From Heloderma charlesbogerti (Eukaryota > Chordata > Lepidosauria > Squamata > Helodermatidae): a DNA stretch of 64,000 nt. The notes beneath the pieces are model-generated. The model made no database searches. It was given only the letters and a program-made list of their open reading frames with translations, and was not told the DNA's origin. The stretch's first letter is position 1. Each line of letters opens with the position of its first letter. Both the position numbers and the translations under genes were made by a program. Of the stretch, positions 55,364 to 64,000 are shown piece by piece. The DNA lies in contig JANEZZ010001570.1 in NCBI GenBank assembly GCA_026122225.1, positions 3,162,001-3,226,000 on the forward strand, written 5' to 3'.

Positions 55364-58300
55364 ATGGAATGTATCACAAGGCTAAAAGAGATGACGCCGG
55401 AAGATGAGCCCCTCAGGTCGGAAGGTGTCCAATATGCTACTGGGGAAGAGCAGAGGGTATTTCCAAGTAGCGCCAGAAAGAGTGAAGCGGCTGGGCCAAA
55501 CCCGAAAGGACACTCAGCTGTGGATGTGTCTGGCGGTGAAAAGAAAATCCGATGCTGTAAAGAACAATATTGTTTAGGAACCTGGAATGTCAGATCAATG
55601 AATCAAGGTAAGTTGGAGGTGGTCAAACATGAGATGGCAAGATTGAACATCGACATCTTGGGAATCAGCGAACTAAAATGGACAAGCATGGGCGAATTTA
55701 ATTCAGGTGACCATTATATCTACTACTGTGGGCAAGAATCCCTTAGAAGAAATGGAGTAGCACTCATAGTCAATAAAAGGGTGGGAAAAGCAGTACTGGG
55801 GTACAATCTCAAAAACAACAGAATGATTCAGTACGAATCCAAGGCAAACCATTCAACATCACAGTAATGCAAGTCTATGCCCCAACCACTGAGGCCGAAG
55901 AAGCTAAGGTTGATCGGTTCTATGAAGACCAACAACACCTTCTAGAACTAAAACAAAAAAAAGATGTCCTTTTCATCATAGGGGATTGGAATGCCAAAGG
56001 AGGAAGTCAAGAAATCACCGGGATAACAGGCAGGCATGGCCTTGGTGTACAAAATGAAGCAGGACAAAGGCTAATAGAGTTTTGCCAAGAGAACACGCTG
56101 ATCATAGCAAACACTCTTTTCCAACAGCACAAGAGGTGACTCTACACATGGACATCACCAGATGGTCAACATCGAAATCAGATTGATTATATACTTTGCA
56201 GCCAAAGATGGAGAAGCTCCATACAGTCAGTAAAAACAAGACCTGGAGCTGACTGTGGCTCAGATCATGAGCTTCTTGTTGCAAAATTTCGGCTTAAATT
56301 GAAGAACGTAGGGAAAACCACTAAACCATTCAGGAATGACCTAAATCATATCCCTTATGAATATATAGTGGAGGTGACGAATAGATTTAAGGGATTAGAC
56401 CTGATAGACAGAGTGCCTAAGGAACTATGGATGGAGGTCCGTCACATTGTTCAGGAGGCAGCAACTCAATCGATCCCAAAGAAAAAGAAATGCAAGAAAG
56501 CAAAGTGGCTGTCTGGGGAGGCTTTACAAGTAGCTGAGGAATGAAGGGAAGCGAAAAGCAAGGGAGATAGGGGAAGATAAATCCAACTGAATGCAGAGTT
56601 CCAGAGAATAGCAAGGAGAGACAAGAAGGCCTTCTTAAATAAACAATGCAAAGAAATCGAGGAAAACAACAGAATGGGAAAGACTAGAGATCTTTTCAAG
56701 AAAATCGGAGATCTCAAGGGAACATTTTGTGCAAAGACGGACATGATAAAGGACAAAAAAGGCAGGGACCTAACAGAAGCAGATGAGATTAAGAAGAGGT
56801 GGAAAGAATACACAGAAGAACTATACAGGAAAGATCTTAATGCCGCTGATAGCCATGATAGTGCGGTCACTGAACTTGAGCCGGACATCCTCGAGAGTGA
56901 AGTCAAGTGGGCCTTAGGAAGCATTAGTAACAACAAAGCTAGCGGAGATGACAGTATTCCAGCTGAGCTATTTAAGATCCTAAAAGATGATGCTGTTAAA
57001 GTGCTGCACTCAATATGCCAACAACTTTGGAATACTCAACAGTGGCCACAAGACTGGAAAAGGTCAGTTTACATTCCATTTCCAAAGAAGGGCAATGCCA
57101 AAGAGTGTTCAAACTACCGTACAATTGCGCTCATTTCACATGCCAGCAAGGTGATGCTCAAAATGCTACAAGCTAGGCTTCAGCAGTATGTGAACCGAGA
57201 ACTATCGGAAGTACAAGCTGGGTTTCAAAGAGGGACAGGAATTAGAGATCAAACCGCCAACATTCGCTGGATCATGGAGAAAGCAAGAGAATTCCAGAAA
57301 AACGTCTATTTCTGCTTCATTGACTACGCTAAAGCCTTTGATTGTGTGGATCACAACAAACTGTGGCAAATTCTTGAAGAGATGGGAGTACCAGACCACC
57401 TTACCTGTCTCCTGAGAAACCTGTACGAGGGTCAAGAAGCAACAGTAAGAACCAGACATGGAACAACCGATTGGTTCCAAATTGGGAAAGGAGTACGACA
57501 AGGCTGTATATTGTCGCCCTGCTTATTTAACTTATCTGCAGAGTACATCATGAGAAACGCCGGGTTGGATGAATCACAGGTCGGAATTAAGATCGCTGGG
57601 AGAATTATCAACGACCTCAGATACGCGGACGATACAACTGTAATGGCAAAAAGCAAAGAGGATCTAAAGAGCCTCTTGTTGAGGGTGAAAGTGGAGAGTG
57701 CAAAAGCTGGTTTGAAACTCAACATTAAAAAAACGAAGATCATGGCATCTGGCCCCATCACTTCCTGGCATATAGAAGGGGAAGAAATGGAAGCAGTGAC
57801 AGATTTTATTTTCTTGGGCTCCAAGATCACTGCAGACGGTGACTGTAGCCATGAAATTAAAAGATGCTTGCTCCTTGGGAGGAAAGCTATGGCACACCTA
57901 GACAGCATAGTAAGAAGCAGAGACATCACCTTGCTGACAAAGGTCCATATAATCAAAGCTATGGTTTTCCCAGTAGTAATGTATGGCTGTGAGAGCTGGA
58001 CTATAAGGAAGGCTGAGCGCCGAAGAATTGATGCTTTCGAACTGTGGTGCTGGAGAAGACTCTTATGAGTCCCCTGGACTGCAAGGAGGTCAAATCAGTC
58101 CATCCTAAAGGAAATCAACCCTGACTGCTCAATGGAAGGACAGATTCTGAAACTGAAGCTCAAATATTTTGGCCAGCTAATGCGAAGAGAAAAGTCACTG
58201 GAAAAGACCCTGATGCTGGGAAAGATTGAAGGCAAAAGGAGAAGGGGATGGCAGAGGATGAGATGGCTAGATAGCCTCACCGATGCAATGAATATGAACT

Positions 58301-58392
58301 TGAGCACACGCCGGGAGAGAGTGGAGGACAGGAAGGCCTGGCGTGCTATGGTCCGTGGGGTCACGAAGAGTCGGACACGACTTAACGACTGA
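55364..58392 (+). pseudogene. BovB ORF with frameshifts and stops
   Basis: Same protein as 35779-38922 but broken. The frame runs from 55364 through GTWNVRSMNQGK and SDHYIYY-type endonuclease sequence, then shifts at about 55825 (after NNRM). It continues in another frame (MQVYAPTTEAEE, IIGDWNAKGG) to a TGA at 56137. The next block runs 56299-56544 and ends in a stop after AEE. A long block at 56674-58068 holds reverse transcriptase motif A FIDYAKAFDCVDH, RQGCILSPCLF and LRYADDTTVMAKS. It ends in TGA where CGA is expected (before VPWT). The last block (58132-58392) is the C-terminus. Inactive. Confidence 0.92.
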
Positions 58393-58395
58393 ACA

Positions 58396-59214
58396 ACTAC
58401 AAATACCTTCTGGCTGGAATACAAGCATTTTACAGCACAATCCATTACATGTCTGCTCATAAGTAAGTTCAGTTGGTCTTATTCTAAGGGAGCTGGGAAT
58501 AGGTTTGTAACCTATGCCACCGTGGTTAAGTAGGGACAGAAATATTGACAGACTTGATCAATATTGTAGTCACATTATATATTAAGTACTTGTTGTGGAA
58601 ACTGTGGAATTGGGCATTGCTGAGTAGCATCTTCATTGAAAAGCAGGCTGAATTCTGAAGTTAACAACTGCTTTGTACTTGCTCGTATGATTCACAAATA
58701 CGTTTAAGATAAATACATCTTTATGGATCTAAAATGTTATCTTTAATAAGATCAACAGAGAGAAGCTATGAGATTCAGTTGCATAGACCATCATATGTTA
58801 CTCCCAACAAAGGCTTTATATAATGATACCAACCTGAGGTCAGAACTTTAATGGTTCAATGAAAACTTACAGATATTCTGTGTTCAATACTTGGCAGCCC
58901 AACTGGTGCATCATGAGATCAAAACCAGGTATTTTGCCAGTAGAAGTGAAAATAAGCATATATTTAACTACTGGAGTAAAGCAATTAACTTAGAGGATAG
59001 ATTATCAAGAACATACTTAAACAATTGTGATAAATCTATGCTTCTAAGAGCACAAAACCTATCTAAGAGAATTATAGATATTTTTGCAATCAGCTTAAAA
59101 AATGTGTAATGGTTTGGTCGCTGCCTGGCAGAAGTGTTGAACAGCAATATTGACCTAATATGATCTTAATTACACAAAGTTCATGTTCAAGTATTCAGGG
59201 TGTTACAAGTCACA
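58396..59214 (+). other. Unclassified passenger DNA, duplicated inverted at 63115-63934
   Basis: AT-rich, not recognised as any repeat family. It contains a 72-codon ORF (58891-59109, AAQLVHHEIKTRYFASRSEN then KHIFNYWSKAINLEDRL) that is identical in the inverted copy (63220-63438, minus). I do not recognise that protein. The segment starts directly at the first BovB 3' end, as the flanking DNA of a former BovB insertion would. Confidence 0.7.
58891..59109 (+). other. Unrecognised 72-aa ORF, copy 1
   Basis: Starts MAAQLVHHEIKTRYFASRSE and ends IIDIFAISLKNV. It is open in both inverted copies and unchanged between them, but that may reflect recent duplication rather than selection. No motif, signal peptide or membrane segment seen. 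Confidence 0.3.
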
Positions 59215-59420
59215 TGGCCTGTCAACATTTAGAGGTTCTAGGCACAAGACAGGCAGCTGCCTCCAACCTCGGAGGTGACTGCCTATCCAACGCAGGGCAG
59301 GAGAAGCATGGAGGGGATTGTTCCCTCCACGCTTCTCCTGCCCTGCATTTCCGGCTAGACAGCAGGAGGGCAGAGTGGGGTTGGAGGCTGCTGTATGGCA
59401 CATTGGATGCATTGTACAGG
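59215..59420 (+). mobile_element. Partial MITE (family of 2821-3267), truncated
   Basis: Inverted relative to 2821-3267 and 62671-63092. It contains the GCAGGGCAGGAGAAGC palindrome and is cut at 59420-59421 by the hAT element. The missing remainder is present in the inverted arm at 62671-62909. Confidence 0.7.
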
Positions 59421-59421
59421 T

Positions 59422-59925
59422 TAGGGTTGGCGGAGAATTTCTCCCCGAAACTTCGGGGGGCCGAGCGCCAACGTGTTCGGCCCCCCGAACAAGTTTCGGG
59501 GAGAAATCCTCCGAATCCCCCCCGCCCCCCGCACCCCCCCCCCGGGACGGGACTTACCTTCGCCGAATGTCCCTCCCGGCGGCGGGTCCAGCTGGCGGTT
59601 CGGCGGGTGTTCGAGCGGGACGGGAGCGGCAGCCGGTCTTTTGACTGGCTGCCGCTGCCGCCATTGCAATAAAAGAAAAAAAAAACGCCCCCTGATAGGC
59701 TATGTAACGATTAACGTAGCCTATCACGGCTAGATTTGCAAACTCAGCCGTGATAGGCTACGTCAATCGTCACGTAGCCTATCACGGGTGACTTAAAAAA
59801 AAAAAAAGTGTGTACGGATAATGGCGGCCCCCATAGGGAGCCGCCATTCCCGTTCCTTATTTGGTCGCTGTAGTCTACGTAAAGATTTACGGAGACTACG
59901 GCGAAAATAAAGGCAACGCTATTTA
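59422..59925. mobile_element. GC-rich palindromic hAT MITE, copy 3 (left part only)
   Basis: The TAGGGTTGGCGGAGAATTTC start and palindromes at about 59690-59728 and 59748-59787 match copy 1 at 4533-5341. The right half, including the CCCTA end, is absent where BovB sequence begins. The probable left TSD is GTACAGGT (59414-59421); the empty site in the inverted arm reads GTACAGGC. Confidence 0.8.
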
Positions 59926-59927
59926 TT

Positions 59928-60180
59928 GAAACTGAAGCTCAAATATTTTGGCCAGCTAATGCGAAGAGAAAAGTCACTGGAAAAGACCCTGTTGCTGGGA
60001 AAGATTGAAGGCAAAAGGAGAAGGGGACATCAGAGGATGAGATGGCTAGATAGCCTCACCGATGCAATGAATATGAACTTGAGCACACGCCGGGAGAGAG
60101 TGGAGGACAGGAAGGCCTGGCGTGCTATGGTCCATGGGGTCACGAAGAGTCGGACACGACTTAACGACTGAACAACAACA
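59928..60180 (+). mobile_element. Second BovB 3' end
   Basis: Encodes KLKLKYFGQLMRREKSLEKT to SRTRLND, stop, then GACTGAACAACAACA. Near-identical to 58149-58395. It abuts the hAT fragment with no target duplication of its own that I can see. Confidence 0.9.
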
Positions 60181-60308
60181 ACTTATCTGCTGGTTGGTAA
60201 CAATGTATTTTTGCCGAAAAATGGATTTAAGGGCAAGTTCATATAGACTAATACCGATACAAGCCTTCCTGTGCTTGTGGTGCTGAAGCCAAACCAGTAC
60301 CATCCATG

Positions 60309-60564
60309 GACTAGAGCAGGGGTGGGCAACATACAGGACCACATCCCTGTCCCCTGTATGGCTTTGGGGAGCACAATTCTGCTTGTAAACAAAGTGTGCA
60401 CTCCCCATATGCCTTGTTTTAAAGAAAAAACACTTTTTTGCAAAACCGCTTTTTTTGCTGCTGCTAAATTTTAGCAGTAAATTCAGTGTTGGGGGGGCAC
60501 AAAGATGCTCCACGGGGGGCACATGTGGCCCACAGACCATATGTGCCCCACCTCAGGACTAGAG
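60309..60564. repeat. 8-bp TSD (GACTAGAG) of a hAT MITE
   Basis: GACTAGAG at 60309-60316 and 60557-60564. Confidence 0.85.
60317..60556. mobile_element. hAT-like MITE (240 bp)
   Basis: The left end CAGGGGTGGGCAACATAC and the right end ATGTGCCCCACCTCAG are imperfect inverted repeats with an 8-bp TSD. Same type as 22005-22248. No coding capacity. Confidence 0.85.
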
Positions 60565-60717
60565 GGAGGAATCAACAGACTCAGGGTAACCTCAGGGTCC
60601 TTTCTAGGCTCAAGCTAAGAAGCTATTTTAAAGTGTCCCCAGGGACCAAAATGAGAGCTGTCCATAGAAATCAATGGGAAAATCCAAGATTTTCATACAA
60701 CTGGGATTAGGCATCAG

Positions 60718-60719
<2 letters not shown>

Positions 60720-60795
<76 letters not shown>
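60720..60795. repeat. (CA)n-(GA)n compound microsatellite
   Basis: About 20 CA units followed by about 17 GA units. Leucine/serine and cysteine/valine ORFs across it are artefacts. Confidence 0.97.
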
Positions 60796-60796
<1 letters not shown>

Positions 60797-61240
60797 ACAA
60801 TGGAACAGAGGAACAAGATGGTGCAATGAGGGCTCAGCATGCTCAGTGAGCACAGCATACTGACTGACTGATGTGGGGAAGAAAGACTGGGACGAAAGTG
60901 GAAATGGAATGGAGCAGCTGGAACCCTGAATAGCAGCAATTAAAAAATACATTAAATAAATAATCCATGAAAGAAATTAATTATTACAACTAAACTGCAA
61001 GTAGGTACCCAACTATAAGCAAGTGTGTCCTTGTCTTATCAGGAAGATCATCTTGCCAAGTACAGGTGTGACTCATGCCTGATTTCTCTGATAAAATTTG
61101 TTTTCTGAAATCTCCAGAAGGTTTTTATTGGTGTCTGTACTTAAATTCTACAAGTGCCATACTCCTGCATTTACTTCTAGACAACTGAAAACCTATCCTC
61201 AAGAGTATTCACTAGATGAGAGAGGGGAGACACCATGTAT

Positions 61241-61290
61241 ACAGTTCTGAGCTCCTTGGAAGAAAGGTGGAATAAAAGTCTGAGATAGAC
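61241..61290 (+). mobile_element. LINE tail fragment
   Basis: TTCTGAGCTCCTTGGAAGAA then GGTGGAATAAAAGTCTGAG, the pattern of CR1/L2-like LINE ends. Short and degraded. Confidence 0.45.
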
Positions 61291-61649
61291 AGAAGGAAAA
61301 GAAGACAAACTCTATCACAGGCTTTATTGCATCTAGTATAAGGAGACTGTCTTTTCTACCCTTACCTCAAGTGAAACGAGCTGAAGAGGCTACCTCTATT
61401 TTCTAGATCCAGTGAACACAGCTCACGTACAGATTCATATTTACCCAAAAGCATTGTGCACCACGTAAAGATCACATCTAGAAATGTGTTCAAAATTGCA
61501 TAACAGGTTGTAGGAACAAATGCACAGCCAAAGGTCTGAACAAGCCTGTGCACTAGATACTGTTAACTTCAACCACAACAGAGGTTTTTCTACTTTTTGC
61601 TACATCTGTGGTTCTCTGGATAAGAGCAACTGGCTGTTATCCAGCAATT

Positions 61650-61790
61650 TAAACATGCTTAAATCCCATTACATGGGATTTAATGGGGTCAATGGGGTCT
61701 AAATACACACTTAAGAGCTTAAGCTCCAATGATTGCAATGGGACTTAAAACACACTTAACCTTTCAGGATTGCACCAAAGGCAATAAATA
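61650..61790. mobile_element. Degraded TGCAATCCTA-type MITE
   Basis: Contains ATTGCAATGGGACTTAAAAC and ends CAGGATTGCACC; similar to 43692-43768. Confidence 0.45.
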
Positions 61791-62394
61791 CAAATTGAAA
61801 TAAAAGTATACTGCACACTAGTATTTCATAAAACCCTTACCTGAATTTTCTGAACCACTTAACCATATTGTCATGGAGCATCTCTTGCGCAGAATTCTAG
61901 AATGCTTAGCTAGGATCCAAGCCATTGTATACCAAGCTACCTAGCTGCTAAGATTTCATTTTATTTAAATGTACCAAGCCCAAGTTGAGACACAAAGAAA
62001 AATGCCAAATACTTCAGCAACAATGAGAAAATCGGTAATTCAAAATTTACTGAAGATTAGGTTATGCTTGATAAATCAATGAACAGGCCAGAAAAGACTT
62101 CTGAGAAACATGATGCCCTGATGGGTTGGGAGATGAAGCGGGAACAGCTCAGTGAGCTGCTACCATTTAGCTCCAAGTGTTGAACCCTTCTTCCCCCAAG
62201 TGCCACCAGAAGAAATTCTGAGGAAACATCTTGTCCTGAGGGAATGGGAGATGAAACAGATTAGGCTTGAACTCAAAAGTAGAGAAACTGCAGTGGGGAA
62301 GAAAAAAAAGAGGAACAGGCCAACAAAGAACAGGCCAGCCCAGACAGACAACAGATGCAGTACAAATCTGAGTTCAACTGATATATTCCCATCC

Positions 62395-62595
62395 ATTTGG
62401 GCAACAGAATCAAGCATCACCATCATGCTTTAAAAAAAATAAATCCTCCCTCTCAATCCCTTTCCTTGTCTTTTGTGTCTTTTTATATTGTGAGCCTGAG
62501 GGCGGGGACTGTCTGATTATTAATTCTTGTAAGCTGCTCTGAAAGTCTTTTGACTGAAAAGCAGGATATAAATTCTTTGAATAAATACGTAACTA
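62395..62595 (+). mobile_element. LINE 3' end fragment (CR1/L2-like)
   Basis: GTGAGCCTGAGGGCGGGGAC, then AAGCTGCTCTGAAAGTCTTT, AAGCAGGATATAAATTC and an AATAAAT tail. Preceding sequence at 62150-62395, with a short Lys-rich ORF, is not recognised. Confidence 0.65.
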
Positions 62596-62670
62596 AAGGA
62601 ACTTTATTTTTTAAATTAACTTGCCACATATAATACCTATATGTCTTACTTTTTTTAAAAAAAGCATGAA

Positions 62671-63092
62671 AGAGCAATCCTATGGCTGGTAGACAGTGGC
62701 TAGATGGCCATGGGATATCTGGTTTTCCAGGAACCGACCTTGGAGCCCACACCCCGAATTTGGTTCCTGGAGAACTGACCTCCCCGCCTTCCGTGCTGCC
62801 TCGGAGGCAGTGTGGACCACCCCTGTGCTCTGCGCTTGCAAGAGGAGTGTGGAGCGGCCGAAAAGGGGTGTTCCCAGAGGGCGTTCCGATGCAGGGAGAA
62901 TGGAAATGCCTGTACAATGCATCCAATGTGTCATACAGCAGCCTCCAACCCCACTCTGCCCTCCTGCTGTCTAGCCGGAAATGCAGGGCAGGAGAAGCGT
63001 GGAGGGAACAATCCCCTCCATGCTTCTCCTGCCCTGCGTTGGATAGGCAGTCACCTCCGAGGTTGGAGGCAGCTGCCTGTCTTGTGCCTAGA
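62671..63092. mobile_element. MITE (family of 2821-3267), left end intact
   Basis: Starts GAGCAATCCTATGG and follows 2821-3267 block by block (ATATCTGGTTTTCCAGGAAC, the GCAGGGCAGGAGAAGC palindrome, TGGATAGGCAGTCACCTCCG). It differs near the right end, where CCTGTCTTGTGCCTAGAACC replaces the GCATGGGATTGC terminus. This copy gives the uninterrupted state of the site hit by the hAT at 59422. Confidence 0.7.
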
Positions 63093-63219
63093 ACCTCTAA
63101 ATGTTGACAGGCCATGTGACTTGTAACACCCTGAATACTTGAACATGAACTTTGTGTAATTAAGATCATATTAGGTCAATATTGCTGTTCAACACTTCTG
63201 CCAGGCAGCGACCAAACCA

Positions 63220-63438
63220 TTACACATTTTTTAAGCTGATTGCAAAAATATCTATAATTCTCTTAGATAGGTTTTGTGCTCTTAGAAGCATAGATTTATC
63301 ACAATTGTTTAAGTATGTTCTTGATAATCTATCCTCTAAGTTAATTGCTTTACTCCAGTAGTTAAATATATGCTTATTTTCACTTCTACTGGCAAAATAC
63401 CTGGTTTTGATCTCATGATGCACCAGTTGGGCTGCCAA
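63220..63438 (-). other. Unrecognised 72-aa ORF, copy 2
   Basis: Translation identical to 58891-59109, on the opposite strand in the inverted arm. Unknown content. Confidence 0.3.
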
Positions 63439-63934
63439 GTATTGAACACAGAATATCTGTAAGTTTTCATTGAACCATTAAAGTTCTGACCTCAGGTTGG
63501 TATCATTATATAAAGCCTTTGTTGGGAGTAACATATGATGGTCTATGCAACTGAATCTCATAGCTTCTCTCTGTTGATCTTATTAAAGATAACATTTTAG
63601 ATCCATAAAGATGTATTTATCTTAAACGTATTTGTGAATCATACGAGCAAGTACAAAGCAGTTGTTAACTTCAGAATTCAGCCTGCTTTTCAATGAAGAT
63701 GCTACTCAGCAATGCCCAATTCCACAGTTTCCACAACAAGTACTTAATATATAATGTGACTACAATATTGATCAAGTCTGTCAATATTTCTGTCCCTACT
63801 TAACCACGGTGGCATAGGTTACAAACCTATTCCCAGCTCCCTTAGAATAAGACCAACTGAACTTACTTATGAGCAGACATGTAATGGATTGTGCTGTAAA
63901 ATGCTTGTATTCCAGCCAGAAGGTATTTGTGATT

Positions 63935-64000
63935 GTTCAGTTGTTAAGTCGTGTCCGACTCTTCGTGACCCCATGGACCATAGCACACCAGGCCTTCCTG
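63935..64000 (-). mobile_element. BovB 3' end, cut by the right window edge
   Basis: The minus strand reads CAGGAAGGCCTGGTGTGCTA to CTTAACAACTGAACAATC, then the same flanking DNA as after the first 3' end of the compound element. The body of this BovB lies beyond 64000. Confidence 0.88.

Larger units (their letters stand above)
55197..60180 (+). mobile_element. Compound BovB with two 3' ends (4984 bp)
   Basis: Order: a near-complete BovB (55197-58395), unclassified DNA (58396-59214), part of a MITE (59215-59420), the left about 500 bp of a hAT MITE (59422-59925), then a second BovB 3' end (59928-60180). One pair of perfect 11-bp TSDs encloses everything, and none encloses the inner parts alone. 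The two BovB 3' ends match at all but a handful of positions over about 245 bp and share variants absent from other copies (AAGTCACTGG, CGCCGGGAGAGAGTGGAGG). See findings for possible origins. Confidence 0.85.
55186..60191. repeat. 11-bp TSD (ACTTATCTGCT) around the compound BovB
   Basis: ACTTATCTGCT is exact at 55186-55196, just before the BovB 5' end, and at 60181-60191, just after the second BovB 3' end. The length equals the TSD of the intact BovB (11 bp). This shows that 55197-60180 was flanked as one unit. Confidence 0.88.
45953..64000 (-). other. ANOS1: ANOS1 intron 6, partial (at least 18 kb)
   Basis: Upstream of exon 7 on the minus strand. No sequence resembling the WAP domain, Cys-rich region or first FNIII repeat was found up to the window edge. 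It holds a SINE (46483-46660), a GC-rich repeat-like block (46790-47490), a repeat at 47945-48145, palindromic MITEs (49655-50085, 52090-52602), nested hATs (50495-51274), the compound BovB (55197-60180), a hAT MITE (60317-60556) and the inverted arm 62909-64000. The stretches 48150-49640, 51290-52080, 52610-55180 and 61300-62390 show nothing I recognise. Confidence 0.75.
62909..64000 (-). repeat. Inverted-repeat arm matching 58329-59420
   Basis: Every position x in this arm pairs with 122329 minus x in the other arm, with no net indel over 1092 bp and only a few mismatches by eye. It includes a BovB 3' end (63935-64000, running off the window), the passenger DNA (63115-63934) and part of the MITE. 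Confidence 0.93.

Noticed and set aside
60628..60952. ORFs rich in Leu-Ser and Cys-Val
   Set aside because: Translation of the CA/GA microsatellite.
61362..61553. Minus-strand ORF ending in a good-looking splice donor (CTTGAG/GTAAGG)
   Set aside because: The translation does not resemble any part of anosmin-1, and no matching acceptor or phase was found.
62152..62433. Lys-rich ORF of 93 codons (LREWEMKQIRLELK...)
   Set aside because: Looks helical, but it has no recognised family and sits just upstream of a LINE tail; support is too weak to call a gene.
1..64000. CRISPR arrays, bacterial operons, endogenous retroviral LTRs or gag-pol-env genes
   Set aside because: No regularly spaced repeats, Shine-Dalgarno-led gene clusters or retroviral motifs were seen; reverse transcriptase sequences here are all of LINE type.

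Overview
The window looks like nuclear DNA from a squamate reptile, probably a lizard. It carries most of the 3' half of a vertebrate gene, ANOS1 (anosmin-1, the KAL1 gene), on the minus strand, spread over introns packed with transposable elements. These include BovB (RTE-clade) LINEs, CR1 and L2-like LINEs, tRNA-derived SINEs, a Tc1/mariner element and many hAT-like MITEs. Abundant BovB together with CR1, L2 and hAT is characteristic of squamates. The species is not determined. I saw no bacterial genes, CRISPR arrays, rRNA or functional tRNA genes.

Gene layout, read right to left. Eight ANOS1 exons have good splice sites, matching phases and clear similarity to human anosmin-1: 45747-45952, 43066-43213, 40390-40530, 22403-22500, 20736-20907, 16699-16919, 16421-16559 and 13398-13456 (stop codon at 13398-13400). 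Together they encode about 394 residues: fibronectin type III (FNIII) repeats 2-4 and the His-rich C-terminal tail. The signal peptide, Cys-rich region, WAP domain and first FNIII repeat must lie beyond the right edge, because I found no further exon in 45953-64000. A 3' UTR probably runs leftward to a poly(A) signal near 8671.

Regions. 1-834 is the end of a Tc1/mariner element. About 3850-8110 is a decayed APE-type LINE with a hAT MITE inserted at 4533-5341. 8650-13397 is the putative 3' UTR, holding another hAT MITE of the same family (11627-12379) and a long hairpin. 14724-15560 is CR1. 19586-20472 is an internally deleted BovB. 26940-30180 is an L2-like LINE. 35771-38987 is a full-length BovB with an uninterrupted 1047-codon ORF and a perfect 11-bp target-site duplication (TSD). 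44238-44874 is a second internally deleted BovB.

The right end is the most unusual part. A compound BovB (55197-60180) sits between perfect 11-bp TSDs but has two BovB 3' ends, with 1.5 kb of foreign DNA between them. Part of that passenger DNA recurs almost identically, inverted, at 62909-64000.

The LINE proteins are self-mobilising machinery and are unrelated to ANOS1 function. All coordinates, splice sites and TSDs were read by eye; database family names were not checked.
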